From the NCBI GenBank assembly GCA_010093705.1, contig MU006103.1:186001-250000 (forward strand): 64,000 nt of DNA, read 5' to 3'. Each line of letters opens with the position of its first letter. Positions within the stretch are counted from its first letter, which is position 1. This stretch comes from Patellaria atrata CBS 101060 (lineage: Eukaryota > Ascomycota > Dothideomycetes > Patellariales > Patellariaceae). The notes under the pieces were generated by a model that was not told the origin of the DNA, searched no databases, and saw only the letters and a list, made by a program, of their open reading frames with translations. Made by a program: the position numbers and the translations under genes. Below, piece after piece: positions 23,444-35,601 of the stretch.

Positions 23444-26018
23444 CTCGTCACCCGATTAGGTTGTCGATTAGAAAGAAATATAAGGAATGAAGCTTAGAGA
23501 CCGTCATCGATTTAAAGCAACATACATCAGTCTTATAACGTTTGTAACACGGTACAAGCGCCCTACCTATATTGAACCTGGGGTAGAATATTACAAATGT
23601 TTTAATTGTTTTCAAGCAAACCGGGTAGAGACCCCTTTAGCATGTACCTAGTTAAGTACTTTACCCGGACACTGCAGAAGAAAAGGTGTCCGTCCACTGG
23701 ATTCGGGGATCCTTACAATACAAGCTTTGCTTCTCCAGGATTCCCCGCTTTGTATATCGTCCCACCAGACTCTTTTCAAATGAAAAAGTAATTTCCGTTG
23801 GCGAGAAGGCTGTGGATGGTTAGATTCCAAGACATGGAGCTTATCATATCGGGAAAGAAGTTAATAACTTTAAGAGAAGTAGTACGGAGCTAGATGCCAT
23901 GGAGCAGATATACAAGTACAAAGTACGACCCAGGCGTATGATCGTATCTCCTGATACTCCTCCGTAGTCGCATCAAGAGACCCTTCCTTTTCTTTTATAG
24001 GATCCATTTCCACGTTCAGCAGGTATGATGATTTGGAATCGTTGACCCATTCCCCTCTTCATCCAAGACGAATCTACTTATCCGTATACGGTTCCAGCAT
24101 AGTGTTGCAGCGGACTCAATCGGGCCCATTGACATTCCATACTTTAAAATTATCATTCCTCATTAGACAACCAGCTGTACTCGACGATATTCATGAGATG
24201 TCCTTGCTCTTGAACGGTGGGAGTATCCAGAAGATGATATCGCAAAATGGGGAGCGCACCGGAGAGGTGTGTACAGGATGACCTTAGAAGTAACATCTAC
24301 GATGCATCGTAGAAATTTTGGGAGCATCGATTAAAGAGTTTTCTCATGATATTCATACCCTTGAGTGAACGAAAGAGATGTTGGAAGTTTATTGCAATTC
24401 GAAAGAAATTTATTCAAGGCGACCGACCGACCAGCGGTTATGGTATTATGTAATCTGTGTGGGGGTTGGCTAAGACAATAATACTTCATCTCATCCTATA
24501 TTCTGCGAAGAACCTGAACTTGAAGCTGATGAATTGGGTCTCAGCAGTGATATAATCCCAATAGACTCCTTTAGTCCCCTCCCTCGCATATATTTGAATC
24601 TAAGTTTAAGAAAGTAAAAGACTGTACAAGGTTAAAGACATATGGAGCTCTCCATACAGCAGTTGCCTCCTCCTTCGCATAAGAAATTCGTAACCTATTC
24701 CTCTTCTCCTATAATGAAGCAAAAAAATATAATTAAGGAAAAAATACAATTCATTAAAGCAAAAAGGAAAAGAATAAAAATAGACGTAAATTTTAGAAAA
24801 TGCAAAAATACATATAATACACGTCAGCATGTCTCGAACCCCATTCGTTTAGATTTACAGATAGGAAATTGACTAGTGACAAAGGAAAACCCAAGCTATT
24901 GCCCATGCTGCCATATGGAGCACTGCGAAAAAATTTAAATATATAGGACATGTCTAGTTCCTAAATGGGTAATAACAAAGTTTGTGATTATTTGCATTCC
25001 GCCCGAGTTCTACCTTTCTTCTTAGGTGAGTTCCTCGCTAAGACACGTTCCATGTACGGAGAATGTACGAGGGTATTTTCAAAGTTCTAAGGTAATCACA
25101 AGCGCCTTGTTCTAATCGGTTCTTCTGAACTTTGAAACTGATATATTTCCTCCCATTCCTACGATATCACCAATTCGTGGGTTTGATACTTAATATGGAG
25201 AGGTGTGACGCATGGCCTATATAATGACACACTACATCAGACAGAAAGGGTAGCAATAGTATCATAGGACATTCGGACCCCACATTTAGAACTAAACAAA
25301 CCGTTGAAGCCGTCATTATACATATACAAACCTTTTCCCGCATATCGAACTCTGTCCTAGGCCCGCGAGACTCGCCACGAACTTTCCCACGACGACCGCG
25401 ATCAGTCTAAACGCCACCTGCAGCTCGCCGTTCATGATGTCGTTATCACTTCATCTCCTCCACACACACCACCATAATCCATTTGACCATCAAACGCCCC
25501 CAAGCAATTCACAAATACCAGTTATATCTCGAAGCGAGGAGGCCCCAGATGTCCCAACTCCCCACTAGATAATTACCGGATAGAGTAACTTTATCAGTTT
25601 GGTTGAAAAGAAAGAAGATCGAAAACAAACCAGGGGTCTACCATGGCATTGTTCGAATTGGTGCACGATATATCCCCTTTGCTGGCACGGTTGGCATTCA
25701 TGGCGTCCTGCGCGCTTACTGAGTATGTACCGGCAATGGTATTCTGCAACTTACGATGAGTGTGGTGTGGAGTAAGGGAGGTGTGGAAATACAAAATATC
25801 CTTTCGTCTCTTCGAATGCTAGATAGTTTCCATAGGAGCAAAACAAAGTCATACATCAAACTAAGAAAGGGATCAGCCAAAGAAGTCATATTCTTACTCA
25901 ATTAAGGAGATACAGAAAGATAGACCTTCATAAGTGCTTACCATGGTTGCTGGAACCGGGGTATACCAGCCAATATTACACGTCATATACATACAGCAAC
26001 AATAAACCTCCTTCTCTC
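23444..26018. other. Long intergenic region, partly AT-rich
   Basis: About 2.6 kb between the M28 start and the Ppo stop. It contains the M28 promoter and the Ppo 3' flank. A very AT-rich stretch lies at 24600-24830. I found no gene I can support; a spliceable 66-codon frame next to the Ppo stop is listed under rejected observations. Confidence 0.45.
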
Positions 26019-29000
26019 TTACTCGTCGTACTCTAAAGTCAACGTCGTCGGGATCGGACTCTCACTCGCATTAGCATCAAGATAATGTCTCATCTTGATG
26101 CCCGCAAGATCATGTTCCGTCACGACAAACTGTCCCTGTCGACCTTTTGCCCTACGCAAATTCTTCAACTTGAACACTTCCCTCAACGTCGCCGCTAAAG
26201 AACAACCAACCAGCCGTGCTCCAAAACAGTAGTGCATTCCGTGACCTAAGAGCGTGTAGTCTTTAAAAGGCCTATGTGGATTCAACTTTTCAGGTTCGGG
26301 GAATGCTGCGGGATCCATCGCAGCTTTGGACGTAGCTATGAGGATGGTTTGCCCGGCCTTGACGTTGACGGGTCCGCGAGCGCCATCTACAACTGTGACG
26401 TCCCTGGCTGCGACACGAGGAAGGCCTGGGACGACACCTGCATGGCGCATACCTTCGAAGACGAAACCTTGCAGTTCACGCTCCGACGCTGGATCATCTT
26501 TGTGCGCTAGCTCGACAATGCGCTCTTTGTACTGCTCGTAACCTGGGCTAAGGAATAGATCGATAAGCAATGAGGCCTGTTGTGTCAAGTTCCCAGCGAC
26601 TGGTGCACCCATGCCGATGCAGTCACCAACCAAATCTCCGATGGGGAGCTTAGTATCGTTGAGTGCATGATAAAGACGATCGGCGACTGGTCCGACTTCG
26701 TACGCACTGCCTTTTGCAAGCCAGTCTACAACATTTTCCGTTACACCTTTCTGAGTCTTCAGATGAGCCTCAAAGACTTTACGCAAAATAGCTCCCGCCT
26801 TGTTAGCCCCTTCGCGAAGCTTCCACTCGTTGACAGGCATGATGTTGAAGCTTTGGTACATAAAGAGTACAAGGTATGCTCCGAAAGCTTCGGGTACGGT
26901 CATTAGCCCCGTAGGTTTCTCCCGAGTCTTGAGAGGAATAGCAAATCGTTCCGCAAGCCACAGGATGGGGGCAACGTTGGTGACATCACGAACGATATCG
27001 ATAGACCTTTTGCCTTTCGAAAATTTGAGTGAGTTCTCTCGGATCAATCTTGCGACGTTTGTGCTGAAGAATTGGGTTACGTTACGCTCGAAACCATCCT
27101 CGAAGAAGACTTTGTGCAGAATCTCCGATCGAGGATCGTGACGTTTCGCATCGTCCCACCCTATCATGAAGTCATGACCATCTGTACACTCACGGATGGC
27201 CTTTTGATACATGACTCGGAAGTTTTCCCTGTCTTCAAAGACTCTCCTGCAACCTTCTTGTGTCCGAACGCTAATGATATCCCTGTCATTCGAAGGTCTC
27301 TGAGTATCATATTGGTCAAGCACACCATTCTGCTTCAGTATTCCTCTGGCTTCTGGGGGAGTATAGAATGGAAGTAGGACGTAAGTTGAAGTACCGGTCC
27401 AAGCACCAGGAAGACCATTGAACATAAGTTGCGGCAATACACCATTGTAACCTCCAGGTGTAGTTGAGCTGAGTTTTGAAACACCCCAGTTTGTCAAGGT
27501 GGTACTGTTAAAGTCATAACTCAAGAATCGATCTCCACGTACAAGTGCCACAGCATCGTCCAAAATGCCCCGTCCTGTTGTTTGACCAGGGCAAACACCG
27601 CTGCCAGGCATAGCTGGTTTAGTACATTCAGCCATAAGACCTGGGTAGAGCTCAAGGTTCTCTATATGACCATACAGAAGCTCTGCTGCTCTTGCAGTCT
27701 CTTTGTCTGGGTTCCAGTCTTCGAAATTTTCGTATGGCTTGAGGTTAAGATATCGGCGGAACCTAAGTACAAGAAATCATTAGCCTTCTGTATCAATACA
27801 TGTAGCACGGTTCAAATACTCACTCATTCAAAGTGCAAACATTGAAGATTTCTCTGGCTTGTAGTTGGCCCATGAGATCAACCACCTTTAAGCTTGCAGG
27901 AGTACCGTGTGCACCGAACGCATGTGCTGGTTCGTCAATGCAGTCCTTGATGATCTGAGCGAGATCACTGTCCTTAAACCGTCCATCTGGTTCTCTTTCA
28001 AGACCTCCAAATGTCCACTGGTGAGGTGGTTTTTCCATAAGCTTGTGACCAACATTCTTCATGACCTTGTGGAAGTCATCAACCGTAACATCGTCGATGG
28101 ATCCAAGTTCTGGCAAATTTGCTCTTAACAATTCTTCCATCCATTTGTCATCGGCAGCGCTAAGTGCGGCATGCCAGTGGTAGAGGACAGCAAACTCCAC
28201 TGAAACAACATTTCCAGTTCCTCGTTCGATACGTTTTCCGCCTTGTTTAATCTCAGCGCCAAGATCCAACGACCAAGTGGAGTTGGCTCTTGGAGTGTTG
28301 AGAATTGCTGCGACATAATCCCTCAAGACAACAGAAGCGAAAAAGCCAACGTTGATATTTCGAGAAAGTTGAAAAATATCTTCATCTTGCCTGTGCGTAG
28401 TCAGTTGCGGTCATCTTAGATGATAGAAGGAATATAATAACGTACCATGCTTTCTGCTCTTCATTGAGAGTCTCCCAAGGTTTATATTTCCCTTGTTCAT
28501 TTACAGAAAACAGGCTCTCCGCAATATGATTATGATTTCTCGAGAACAAAACCAAGATAGCAACGACTCCTGGAGGCATCATCATAATACGCTCAGAAGC
28601 AATTGAATCTGGGTAGATAGTTCCATTCTGGTAACTCCTCACACGCTTTTGCTCTTTGCCCGTGTTTCCGTAAAGCGTACTTAGATCGACATAGCTCGAC
28701 GTTTCATTAACCCAGGGGTCTGTGCGTGAGGTTTGGAAACATTCGTGGATGACAACAGTAGCAAAAGAGAAAAACAGCCTATTCAACCCGGTTGGATGCT
28801 TGCGGAACGGGCCGTTCCGCTTAAGAAGTTGTTCGTATACAAGTTCGGGGTCGGGAAGATTTGGGCCTTTGGGTTTTGAAGGGGGAACACTACGGGAGTA
28901 CGGTGAGCCAGCTCGACCCATCTCGGGAATCCATGGGTTATTACCACTACCGTCGTGCTGCCTATATCTTGCGGACGGGCCAGCCATTGTGGGTGGAGGG

Positions 29001-29320
29001 TGAGGAAGATCATGCCACAATACTCCAATGAAGCCATTCGAGACTGTGCTACTGAGACCACTATTAGTCGGTAGTGACTGAAGCATAGAAACGCCATGCT
29101 CCAATAAAAGTTCCTTGTCGTCCAAAGGTTCTCCAGATGCGATGGTGGTCACCGCTTGGGCCATTGTTCGAGTAGTTTGAAGACCACTATGTGTGAGATC
29201 ATGAAGGATGGATGTTTTTTCCGCGATCGGACGGCCATTCGCTTGCTCATCCGTTTTCCCATCTGGAGCTCGTGGAGGTTTCTTTCTAATTGCGCCGAGC
29301 AATGCTCTGAGCTGACCCAT
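26019..29320 (-). CDS. ppo: Psi-producing oxygenase: fatty-acid dioxygenase fused to cytochrome P450
   Basis: Bifunctional enzyme of the linoleate diol synthase/Ppo family that makes 8-hydroperoxy-linoleate in a haem peroxidase-like domain and isomerises it in a P450 domain, producing oxylipins that steer sexual versus asexual sporulation. Exons 28446-29320, 27824-28390 and 26019-27762 give 1061 residues, the normal length. The dioxygenase half has distal His192 (VVIHECFQTS), catalytic Tyr362 and proximal His365 (EFAVLYHWHAALS). The P450 half has an ExxR-type EGMR and the haem thiolate Cys993 in LGHGMHYCFGARL. All are intact, so both halves look active. The start chosen is the first ATG; the frame opens 11 codons earlier just after an AG, so a further 5' exon is possible. 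PpoA-type is the best guess; PpoC-type enzymes often lack the haem Cys. Confidence 0.95.
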
Positions 29321-31421
29321 GGCGAAAGTGTCGTATCGAGAGTACAAGCTCACTAAAGAATTTATGAGTGCTGGGTTGCTTTAAGAATTGGAAAATGGGA
29401 GGCGGTGAGATGTCAAGAGAGAGAAAAGTATAGAAAGAGTAGAAAAGAGCAATGAGAAGAGGATAAATGAAAATTTCGCCCATGGGCTACCTTGGTCAGC
29501 TTCATTGAGGAGACAGGCGGGGACGCCACCTTCGAATCATCGATTTGAAAATTGGGACAGGTCTTCTCGATCCGTCCAGCTAGCTGATGATAATTGCATG
29601 AAGCATGAAGCATGAAGCATGAAGCATGGGCCATCGCAATTGACCAGAGTTAATACATGTGTCTTGGATAGACTGCCGTCTGGATTGGATAGCTCCAGAT
29701 ACCCATTTGCGGCGGATGTTTGAATACGTCCTACTCGGTAATCTTGATTAAAATTGAGCTGATATGATTGGTAAGATGGTGATAGTGTCCCTCCGAAGAG
29801 GTAAAGGTAGAGAGAGAGCTCTGTAAGGGCGCATGGATTGCGGTCGAGCAGAGCTCTATTCGGAACAGCTCGGTCTGAAGCACTTCTGCAGAGGTGACGC
29901 CAAGTGTTGCAGCTGGAAATGAGATATGGTGAATAACAGCGGAGACGGACAGAGCCAGTTCACTACTGAGTTCAGGTCCTTGCGTGAGTTGTTGAAGTTG
30001 TGGTTGGCGGAAGGTTTCTTCAGCCAGCCTCCAGTCTAATAGCGTCAAAAATAGGCTGCCGACAGTGGTTAGTGTGATCTGCGCTTAGAACTAGTGATCT
30101 GCCGCTTAGGGAGCGGGTCAAGGGTGTAGTTCTAGGGGTGCGGCGACCCTTGAAGCTGGCGATCTCCAAGCCGGGGGTCTCTACCACTGTACTGTACTCT
30201 GTCGGGTACATGTAGAATTAACCACTTTGAACGGCACGTACAGTACTACCGTAACTCGGACATTTATTAACAAAATTGCATCATAATTATCCACATACTA
30301 CTGACCCGTGCTGCATATGATTTACCAGTTCAGGTCGATGAGGCGTCGATCTGATTGATTTGACCGATTGGGTATTCCTCTTGGCTTGATTTCCCGAATC
30401 TGCATCTTGCTTGCTCTGATAGTCGAATCCTTTCTCCTAATGGCTGTATTTGCTGCAACTCTTCCTTAGCACTGCATGCTTAGCTGCGTAATCGGTTCTT
30501 TTTTGTCCAGGACGCAGCGAAGTATCTATATAGCTTCCCGCCGTACCGAGCATCCTTGCTAGCGATCTCTCTCGGACCTAACCGACAGTCTCAGTACGTA
30601 TTCACATGGAGAACTACGGAGTCTGATACATATAATTACCTTACACACCAAGGTATGCTCATTCAGGTAAGGGGACCTTGCCCAAATCCACAATACTTTT
30701 CCACCGTGTCGGATGAGACTCGATAATTCCGAAAGAAGTGATAGTGACTGCGAAAAGGGCGTTCAATACCGCGCCTCCATTCGCACAGTCTCCATCGTGA
30801 CGCAAGGGCGAAGCTATGAAGATTTTAAAGCGGTAAGTCTTTGAGGATCGACAAGGCCCTCCAAAGATATACTACCGAATTCTTCAATAGTACTCTGATT
30901 GGACCATGCATAGCTTGCTGTTTCATTATTGGGTTGCAGGTTGCATATCCGCCGTGAGCTTGCGAGTTGCGAGAGCACAGCTCCGAGTATGTATCCTCGA
31001 CGCATGGCAAAGATCTACACCGTGCTCTCCTAAAACGTTCACAGGAATCATCGATTCCCTTTCATTATTATTGTTTTTCTTTTTATCGCAGCCAAACGTG
31101 AGCGTCCCACCCAATGATCGGTTTCGACAGCTTCGACATGCCCAAGTGATAACCGGTGAAGTCATTACCACTTGATTGTGATCTGCCGGTAAGATTGTTG
31201 CTAACAGTAGCCAATATCCGTCCACTCCATGAGGTTGGCTTATTTTCACTTTGCATACCTTGCAAACCCCCGGAGTCATGGTAATATTGGAGCTTTTGGA
31301 GGTCCATCTCTCTATAACGGAGCTGCACCTCCAACTTAAATCGCGTTTTGATAATCTGTTCCAGCTTTCGATTTGACTGATATTTGCTCTGTTTTAGTTT
31401 TGTGCCTTCTGCTTGATCAAT
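29321..31421. other. Divergent intergenic region between ppo and the DUF2235 gene
   Basis: About 2.1 kb with the promoters of both flanking genes. A heptamer repeat lies at 29595-29627. No coding frame here has a recognisable domain. Confidence 0.45.
29595..29627. repeat. 7-base tandem repeat (gcatgaa)
   Basis: Four full copies of gcatgaa plus a fifth partial copy, about 275 bases upstream of the ppo ATG, so within its leader or promoter. Confidence 0.93.
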
Positions 31422-33170
31422 ATGAGCGAATCTTTCTCGGAAAAGTCCTGGAGACCCCTTTCGTATCCCATCCAGTCTTCTGATAAGCATGATCCGGGTA
31501 AAAACTCGACATCAAGTTCTGCATCTAAATCTGAAGATAAATCTAGAGAACAGTCCCAGAGGATACCGAGAGCAATCCGTGCTGTCAAAGATTCGCGGGT
31601 TTCAAAAGACTCTCTTGGACGCACACTTGTCATTTGTTTAGACGGCACAGGCGATCAGTTCGATCAAGATAATAGTAATGTTGTCCACCTTGTCTCTTGC
31701 CTGAAGAAAGATGACCCATCCTCTCAAGTCACTTATTACCAATCTGGCATTGGTACCTATGACGACTCAGGTCTGAAAGGAGGATTTTCGGCCGCTGTCG
31801 ACATGGCCGTCGGAAGTGGACTTGGGACACATGTGAAGGATTCATATCGTTTCCTGATGCAAAACTATCGGGAGGGCGATAAAATATGTCTCTTCGGCTT
31901 CTCACGAGGATCCTATACGATCCGCTGTCTCGCTGGCATGCTGCACAAGGTCGGTCTTTTACCTGCCCACAATCGTGCGCAGATCTCATTCGCCTACAAA
32001 TTCTATAGAGATGATAGTCCGGAGGGTTGGAAGATGAGCGCGGATTTCAAGAAGACCTTTTGCACGAACATTAACATTCATTTCGTCGGAATCTGGGATT
32101 GCGTTGCTAGCGTCGGTTTTATTCCGAGAAAGCTGCCCTTTAGTAAGTCCCCGACGAATTGCATTCACTACTTTCGGCATGCCATGGCTCTAGACGAGCA
32201 TAGGGGGAAATTCAAAGTATGTCAATGGCAACATCAGAATCCGGCAGTTCAATCCCGAGATACCATTGACCACACTCCCAAAGCACGAGCTGAGAAGGTA
32301 GTCAAGCGCGGCCCCGTATCCCACATCTTTAAGTCATGTTTTGGTTCGAAGGAGAACACCAATACGAAGGATACAGCTAATAAAACTCGTTCAAACGATG
32401 TACACCCTCCAGACAACACTGGAACAATGTCGGAGGAAATGAAGCAATCCCATTTAGAGGAGCAATTTGAGAGATTACAGCATAAAAGCCATGACCACGA
32501 GCACGTTGAGACCGACGTCAAGGAGGTATGGTTTATGGGTGCACATGCTGATGTAGGCGGTGGCGCCGTGTTGAACGAAGAGCGCCATATGCTCTCGCGA
32601 ATTCCCCTTCGCTGGATGATTCGACAATGCTTCGAATGCAATACCGGAATTCTTTTCAAGTCTGCTACATTAGCGGAGTTGGGAATCGATGTCCCAACCT
32701 TGTGGCCGGTATATCAGGCGCCAAAAATACCTATTTCCCGCCCAGAACCGCGCCTGTTGGAAAAATACGAGTCCGGAGAACTGCCACCGCTTCATCGACG
32801 CGCTACAGCCTTGGGACTGGACGAAAAGAAGACTGATGAGGTGGCCAAGGATCCGGAACGTGCCCGATGGGAGGCTGATCTCCTGCCTGAGCAGGTTGAA
32901 GATCATTTTGATTCCATGGCCGCAGTTAACGACCAGCTCAAGCAAGCTAAGACGTGGTGGATCCTCGAGTTTTGGCCCGTTAAAGTACGCATGCAACTGA
33001 AGGGTCAGGATCAATGGGAGAAGGTGGTCAGACCTAATATGGGCAGACGTCGAGCAATTCGCGAGGATGAGCCGCACATGCATTGGACGGTCCGATCAAG
33101 AATAGAAGAGAACAGGTATCAAATCAAGAATCCCATTGATGATAATGCGGCGTGGAAGGTCGTTGCCTAA
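31422..33170 (+). CDS. DUF2235 alpha/beta-hydrolase (Tle1-like phospholipase family)
   Basis: Single-exon gene of 582 residues. The first ATG of the open frame lies at 31422. After a Ser/Lys-rich N terminus, the DUF2235 domain begins with VICLDGTGDQFDQDNSNVV, followed by the nucleophile elbow GFSRGS (Ser161) in CLFGFSRGSYTIRCLAGML, then a WDCVASVG strand and the acid-bearing VWFMGAHADVGGG. This matches the family shared with bacterial type VI phospholipase effector Tle1 and many fungal paralogues. A charged insert (about residues 285-360) separates the last two blocks. No signal peptide or membrane helix is seen, so it is probably cytoplasmic or peripheral. Substrate unknown; lipase or esterase activity is inferred from the family. 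Confidence 0.9.
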   Translation: MSESFSEKSWRPLSYPIQSSDKHDPGKNSTSSSASKSEDKSREQSQRIPRAIRAVKDSRVSKDSLGRTLVICLDGTGDQFDQDNSNVVHLVSCLKKDDPSSQVTYYQSGIGTYDDSGLKGGFSAAVDMAVGSGLGTHVKDSYRFLMQNYREGDKICLFGFSRGSYTIRCLAGMLHKVGLLPAHNRAQISFAYKFYRDDSPEGWKMSADFKKTFCTNINIHFVGIWDCVASVGFIPRKLPFSKSPTNCIHYFRHAMALDEHRGKFKVCQWQHQNPAVQSRDTIDHTPKARAEKVVKRGPVSHIFKSCFGSKENTNTKDTANKTRSNDVHPPDNTGTMSEEMKQSHLEEQFERLQHKSHDHEHVETDVKEVWFMGAHADVGGGAVLNEERHMLSRIPLRWMIRQCFECNTGILFKSATLAELGIDVPTLWPVYQAPKIPISRPEPRLLEKYESGELPPLHRRATALGLDEKKTDEVAKDPERARWEADLLPEQVEDHFDSMAAVNDQLKQAKTWWILEFWPVKVRMQLKGQDQWEKVVRPNMGRRRAIREDEPHMHWTVRSRIEENRYQIKNPIDDNAAWKVVA

Positions 33171-34686
33171 AAGTTGAGAAGATATTTCCTATTGTAGTCA
33201 AATAAGTCATTTTTGTGATAATATGAAACAAGTAATCTTTCCGATATAGTTAGAAACAAAAGGAAATAGAACTCTCCAAAGCATCAATCACCATAAAAAA
33301 AGAGAAAAAAAAGAAAATAATAAAAAAACCCAGAGTCGTCCGGTTTTAGAAAGGCTCTCCCCTCCTTATCCCCTCAGCACTGTCACAATGATATTGATGA
33401 CACTGAGTCCCAGCGGGAATTGAACCCGGGGCGCCACGATGGGTTGTCGCTTCGTCCTGGACGGGAGAACGAACGCACCATGTGCCCTATGAGGATTTGG
33501 CTTGGCCGGAGCCAAACATATTCGAGAGGGCCGAATTGCTGTTTTGGGAAGGACCGGATTGACCGTTTGTAAGTCAGGTGACCTTAACGTTTTACGGTAT
33601 GCCCGGATTCACTGACCACATAGGTAATGGTATGCACCAAGTGTGACGTTTATTGAGGTATCAATAAGTGATTTGAGAAGATCCTACCTTACCTATATGC
33701 ATATTGAACGTAACATGGCTAGGAGCGATAAGGCGACAATGAAGGACACGATATTTCCAAATGAGAAAACTTCACTTTGAATTTCCGGAGGGCTCGAACG
33801 TGGGACCTTGTACTGTACTTTTATAGTCCTACCCTGGTGCCATGACCCAGAACTATAGCGTAGTTCAGGCTGGGATAGTGAGCGTCTCATCAGTCGTACG
33901 AATGACCGACTTGCGAAATTCAGTATTCGATCTCAGTTTAAGCAATTATGCACAGCTAATCCCGAACTCTTGACCGGTCGGACTGCTGTTCCTTTTTTGA
34001 TTGAGACGTAATTCAGGATCAGGGAAATATATTTAGGTGTGTACGGTACCTAGGAGACGATGCGGAGTTCAAGTGTCTACAGGGTGGAAAGATGACATTA
34101 GCATCTTAACAAATCGTACTACTGTAGGACATTGATGTTATCTGCGTGGAGTATAGAGTTGAGGAAAGCTGACACGAGTTTTAGTCAATCGGTAGTCGCG
34201 TTAGGTCAGGGATTTGGCCTCATCAAGATCCAACGAGACTGGCATTCATCGGGCCCGAGTTATTTTTGCGGTATGATATATATTGAGAAAGGGAACTCTC
34301 ATGCGGCGCGAAACGATCGTCGTGGTATGAGGTTTACAGTATAGACAGTCGGGAAGAAGTGCTTCATGGAAGCCACGCCAAGCACCTGTCTATCCCTGCT
34401 ATTCTATTCCCGCCTCTACCTTACTCTGTACTTCCGTACTGTATCCCTCATATCAACCTTGAAGACAAGCAACCGTGGAAAACTTGAGTAGGCCGTACAT
34501 AAAGGGGACATATACTATTCCCATCAATCATCAAGACACCCCAATGGCTGATTAGAAGTACGTAGATATACATAAGATGATTATCGGCAACTCGGACTTT
34601 CAAAAGTAGCCTCTATTTTCTATGGACTATCGATAACACCGCTCGACCATATCAACTGTTGAAACCCATTTAGGATATACCAACGT
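33171..34686. other. Convergent intergenic region with a tRNA-like fragment
   Basis: About 1.5 kb between the DUF2235 and propeller-protein stops. The only structured element I see is a tRNA-like Pol III promoter remnant at 33409-33487 on the minus strand. No protein gene is supported. Confidence 0.45.
33409..33487 (-). other. Degenerate tRNA-like fragment (B box plus weak A box)
   Basis: On the minus strand, ggttcaattcc (33416-33426) is a perfect B box, with a weak A-box-like tggtgcgttcg (33470-33480) upstream at a plausible distance. A T-rich run that could end Pol III transcription lies about 80-110 bases further downstream. The acceptor strands pair only partly and no clean anticodon arm forms, so this is not an intact tRNA gene. 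It may be a tRNA pseudogene, the head of an old SINE, or chance. Confidence 0.3.
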
Positions 34687-35601
34687 CTACATAGTCACAG
34701 GCACTGAAAGAATCGATCCGCTGCTGGTAGCAATATAAAGGGTGTTCATATCGGTTGCTCCTCTTCCAAATACAACCGTTGTTGGACTCTGTGCTGAAGC
34801 GACAGTGCTGACCTTATTATCCGCCGTAACCTTTACAATCTGGTTCTTTCCTGCTGCAGCAACATATGCCGCTCCGTCTGACCCAATCGCAAGATCGTCG
34901 CTCGAGTTATTCGACCAAATGGTGGAAATTGCGCCCATCAATTTTCCGGTCATATCCACTGCCGCTTTATGGAATGTGTTCTTGAACACATTAGTATAAT
35001 ATATGAAGCCATTGGCATATCTGATTCCATCAATGCCCATCGCTCCACCAGCAGGTGGGGTCATGGTTGCATCCTGTATGGCTACGCTATACGCCCCGGT
35101 CGATACACTGAGTCGGTAGACCGAACCTTTCAGCGCGTCTGCTACCAAGAGAGTATCGTTTCCGAGTGTTGTGATCCCATTTAACATCCCTGCCTCTGGG
35201 ATTGCTTTGAGGATGCTCACTTGCGGTGTAGCCCCAGTGAAATCCGCTTTCCACACTGACCAGGAGCCCGGTTTGTTACCGCCCGCAAATGAAAACTGCC
35301 CGACAACGCCTGCGAATACATCGGGCGAGATTTCAGTGATTGCTCCAGTGCAAGTTGATCCTGCGATGGATGCAAGCTTGGTTGCTTTCTTGGTGGAGGG
35401 ATCCAGTGTCCACAGCTCGGCCTTATCGAAGAAACTGACGATGAGCTGACCGTTGGAACGAGCTGCAAGACCTTCCGCCCAGACTGCGCCGCTGGAGAAC
35501 TTGTACACGGTTACCGGAGCTGCTTGACGTTGGATGACGGCCGCTGAAACAAGCGGAGCCGTCAGAGAGACAATGGCTGTGAGGGCAGATGAGAAACGCA
35601 T
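34687..35601 (-). CDS. Secreted six-bladed beta-propeller protein (SMP-30/gluconolactonase-like)
   Basis: Single-exon gene of 304 residues starting at the only suitable ATG. A signal peptide (about 1-20, ending LVSAAVI) is followed by propeller-like repeats: VYKFSSGAVWAEGLAARSNG, LWTLDPSTKKATKLASIAGS, ISPDVFAGVVGQFSFAGG, MLNGITTLGNDTLLVAD, IDGIRYANGFIYYTN, DDLAIGSDGAAYVAAAGKN and FGRGATDMNTLYIATSSGSI. Fungal proteins of this look are annotated as SMP-30/LRE-like. They include, as I recall, hetero-Diels-Alderases such as AsR5 in tropolonic sesquiterpene pathways. No biosynthetic partners (PKS, terpene synthase) are nearby, so that role is not supported here. Extracellular, function unknown. 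Confidence 0.8.
   Translation of the reverse strand: MRFSSALTAIVSLTAPLVSAAVIQRQAAPVTVYKFSSGAVWAEGLAARSNGQLIVSFFDKAELWTLDPSTKKATKLASIAGSTCTGAITEISPDVFAGVVGQFSFAGGNKPGSWSVWKADFTGATPQVSILKAIPEAGMLNGITTLGNDTLLVADALKGSVYRLSVSTGAYSVAIQDATMTPPAGGAMGIDGIRYANGFIYYTNVFKNTFHKAAVDMTGKLMGAISTIWSNNSSDDLAIGSDGAAYVAAAGKNQIVKVTADNKVSTVASAQSPTTVVFGRGATDMNTLYIATSSGSILSVPVTM

Noticed and set aside
24833-24858. B-box-like ggttcgaga on the minus strand near 24840
   Set aside because: No A box, no stems, surrounded by AT-rich sequence; no tRNA can be folded.
25594-25992. Two-exon frame on the minus strand (25942-25992 joined to 25594-25743) giving a 66-residue product
   Set aside because: It starts only about 26 bases after the ppo stop on the same strand, so it most likely lies in the ppo 3' untranslated region; no family is recognised.
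34687-35601. Possible secondary-metabolism cluster around the propeller protein
   Set aside because: No polyketide synthase, NRPS, terpene synthase, transporter or pathway regulator lies nearby, so a pericyclase role is not supported.
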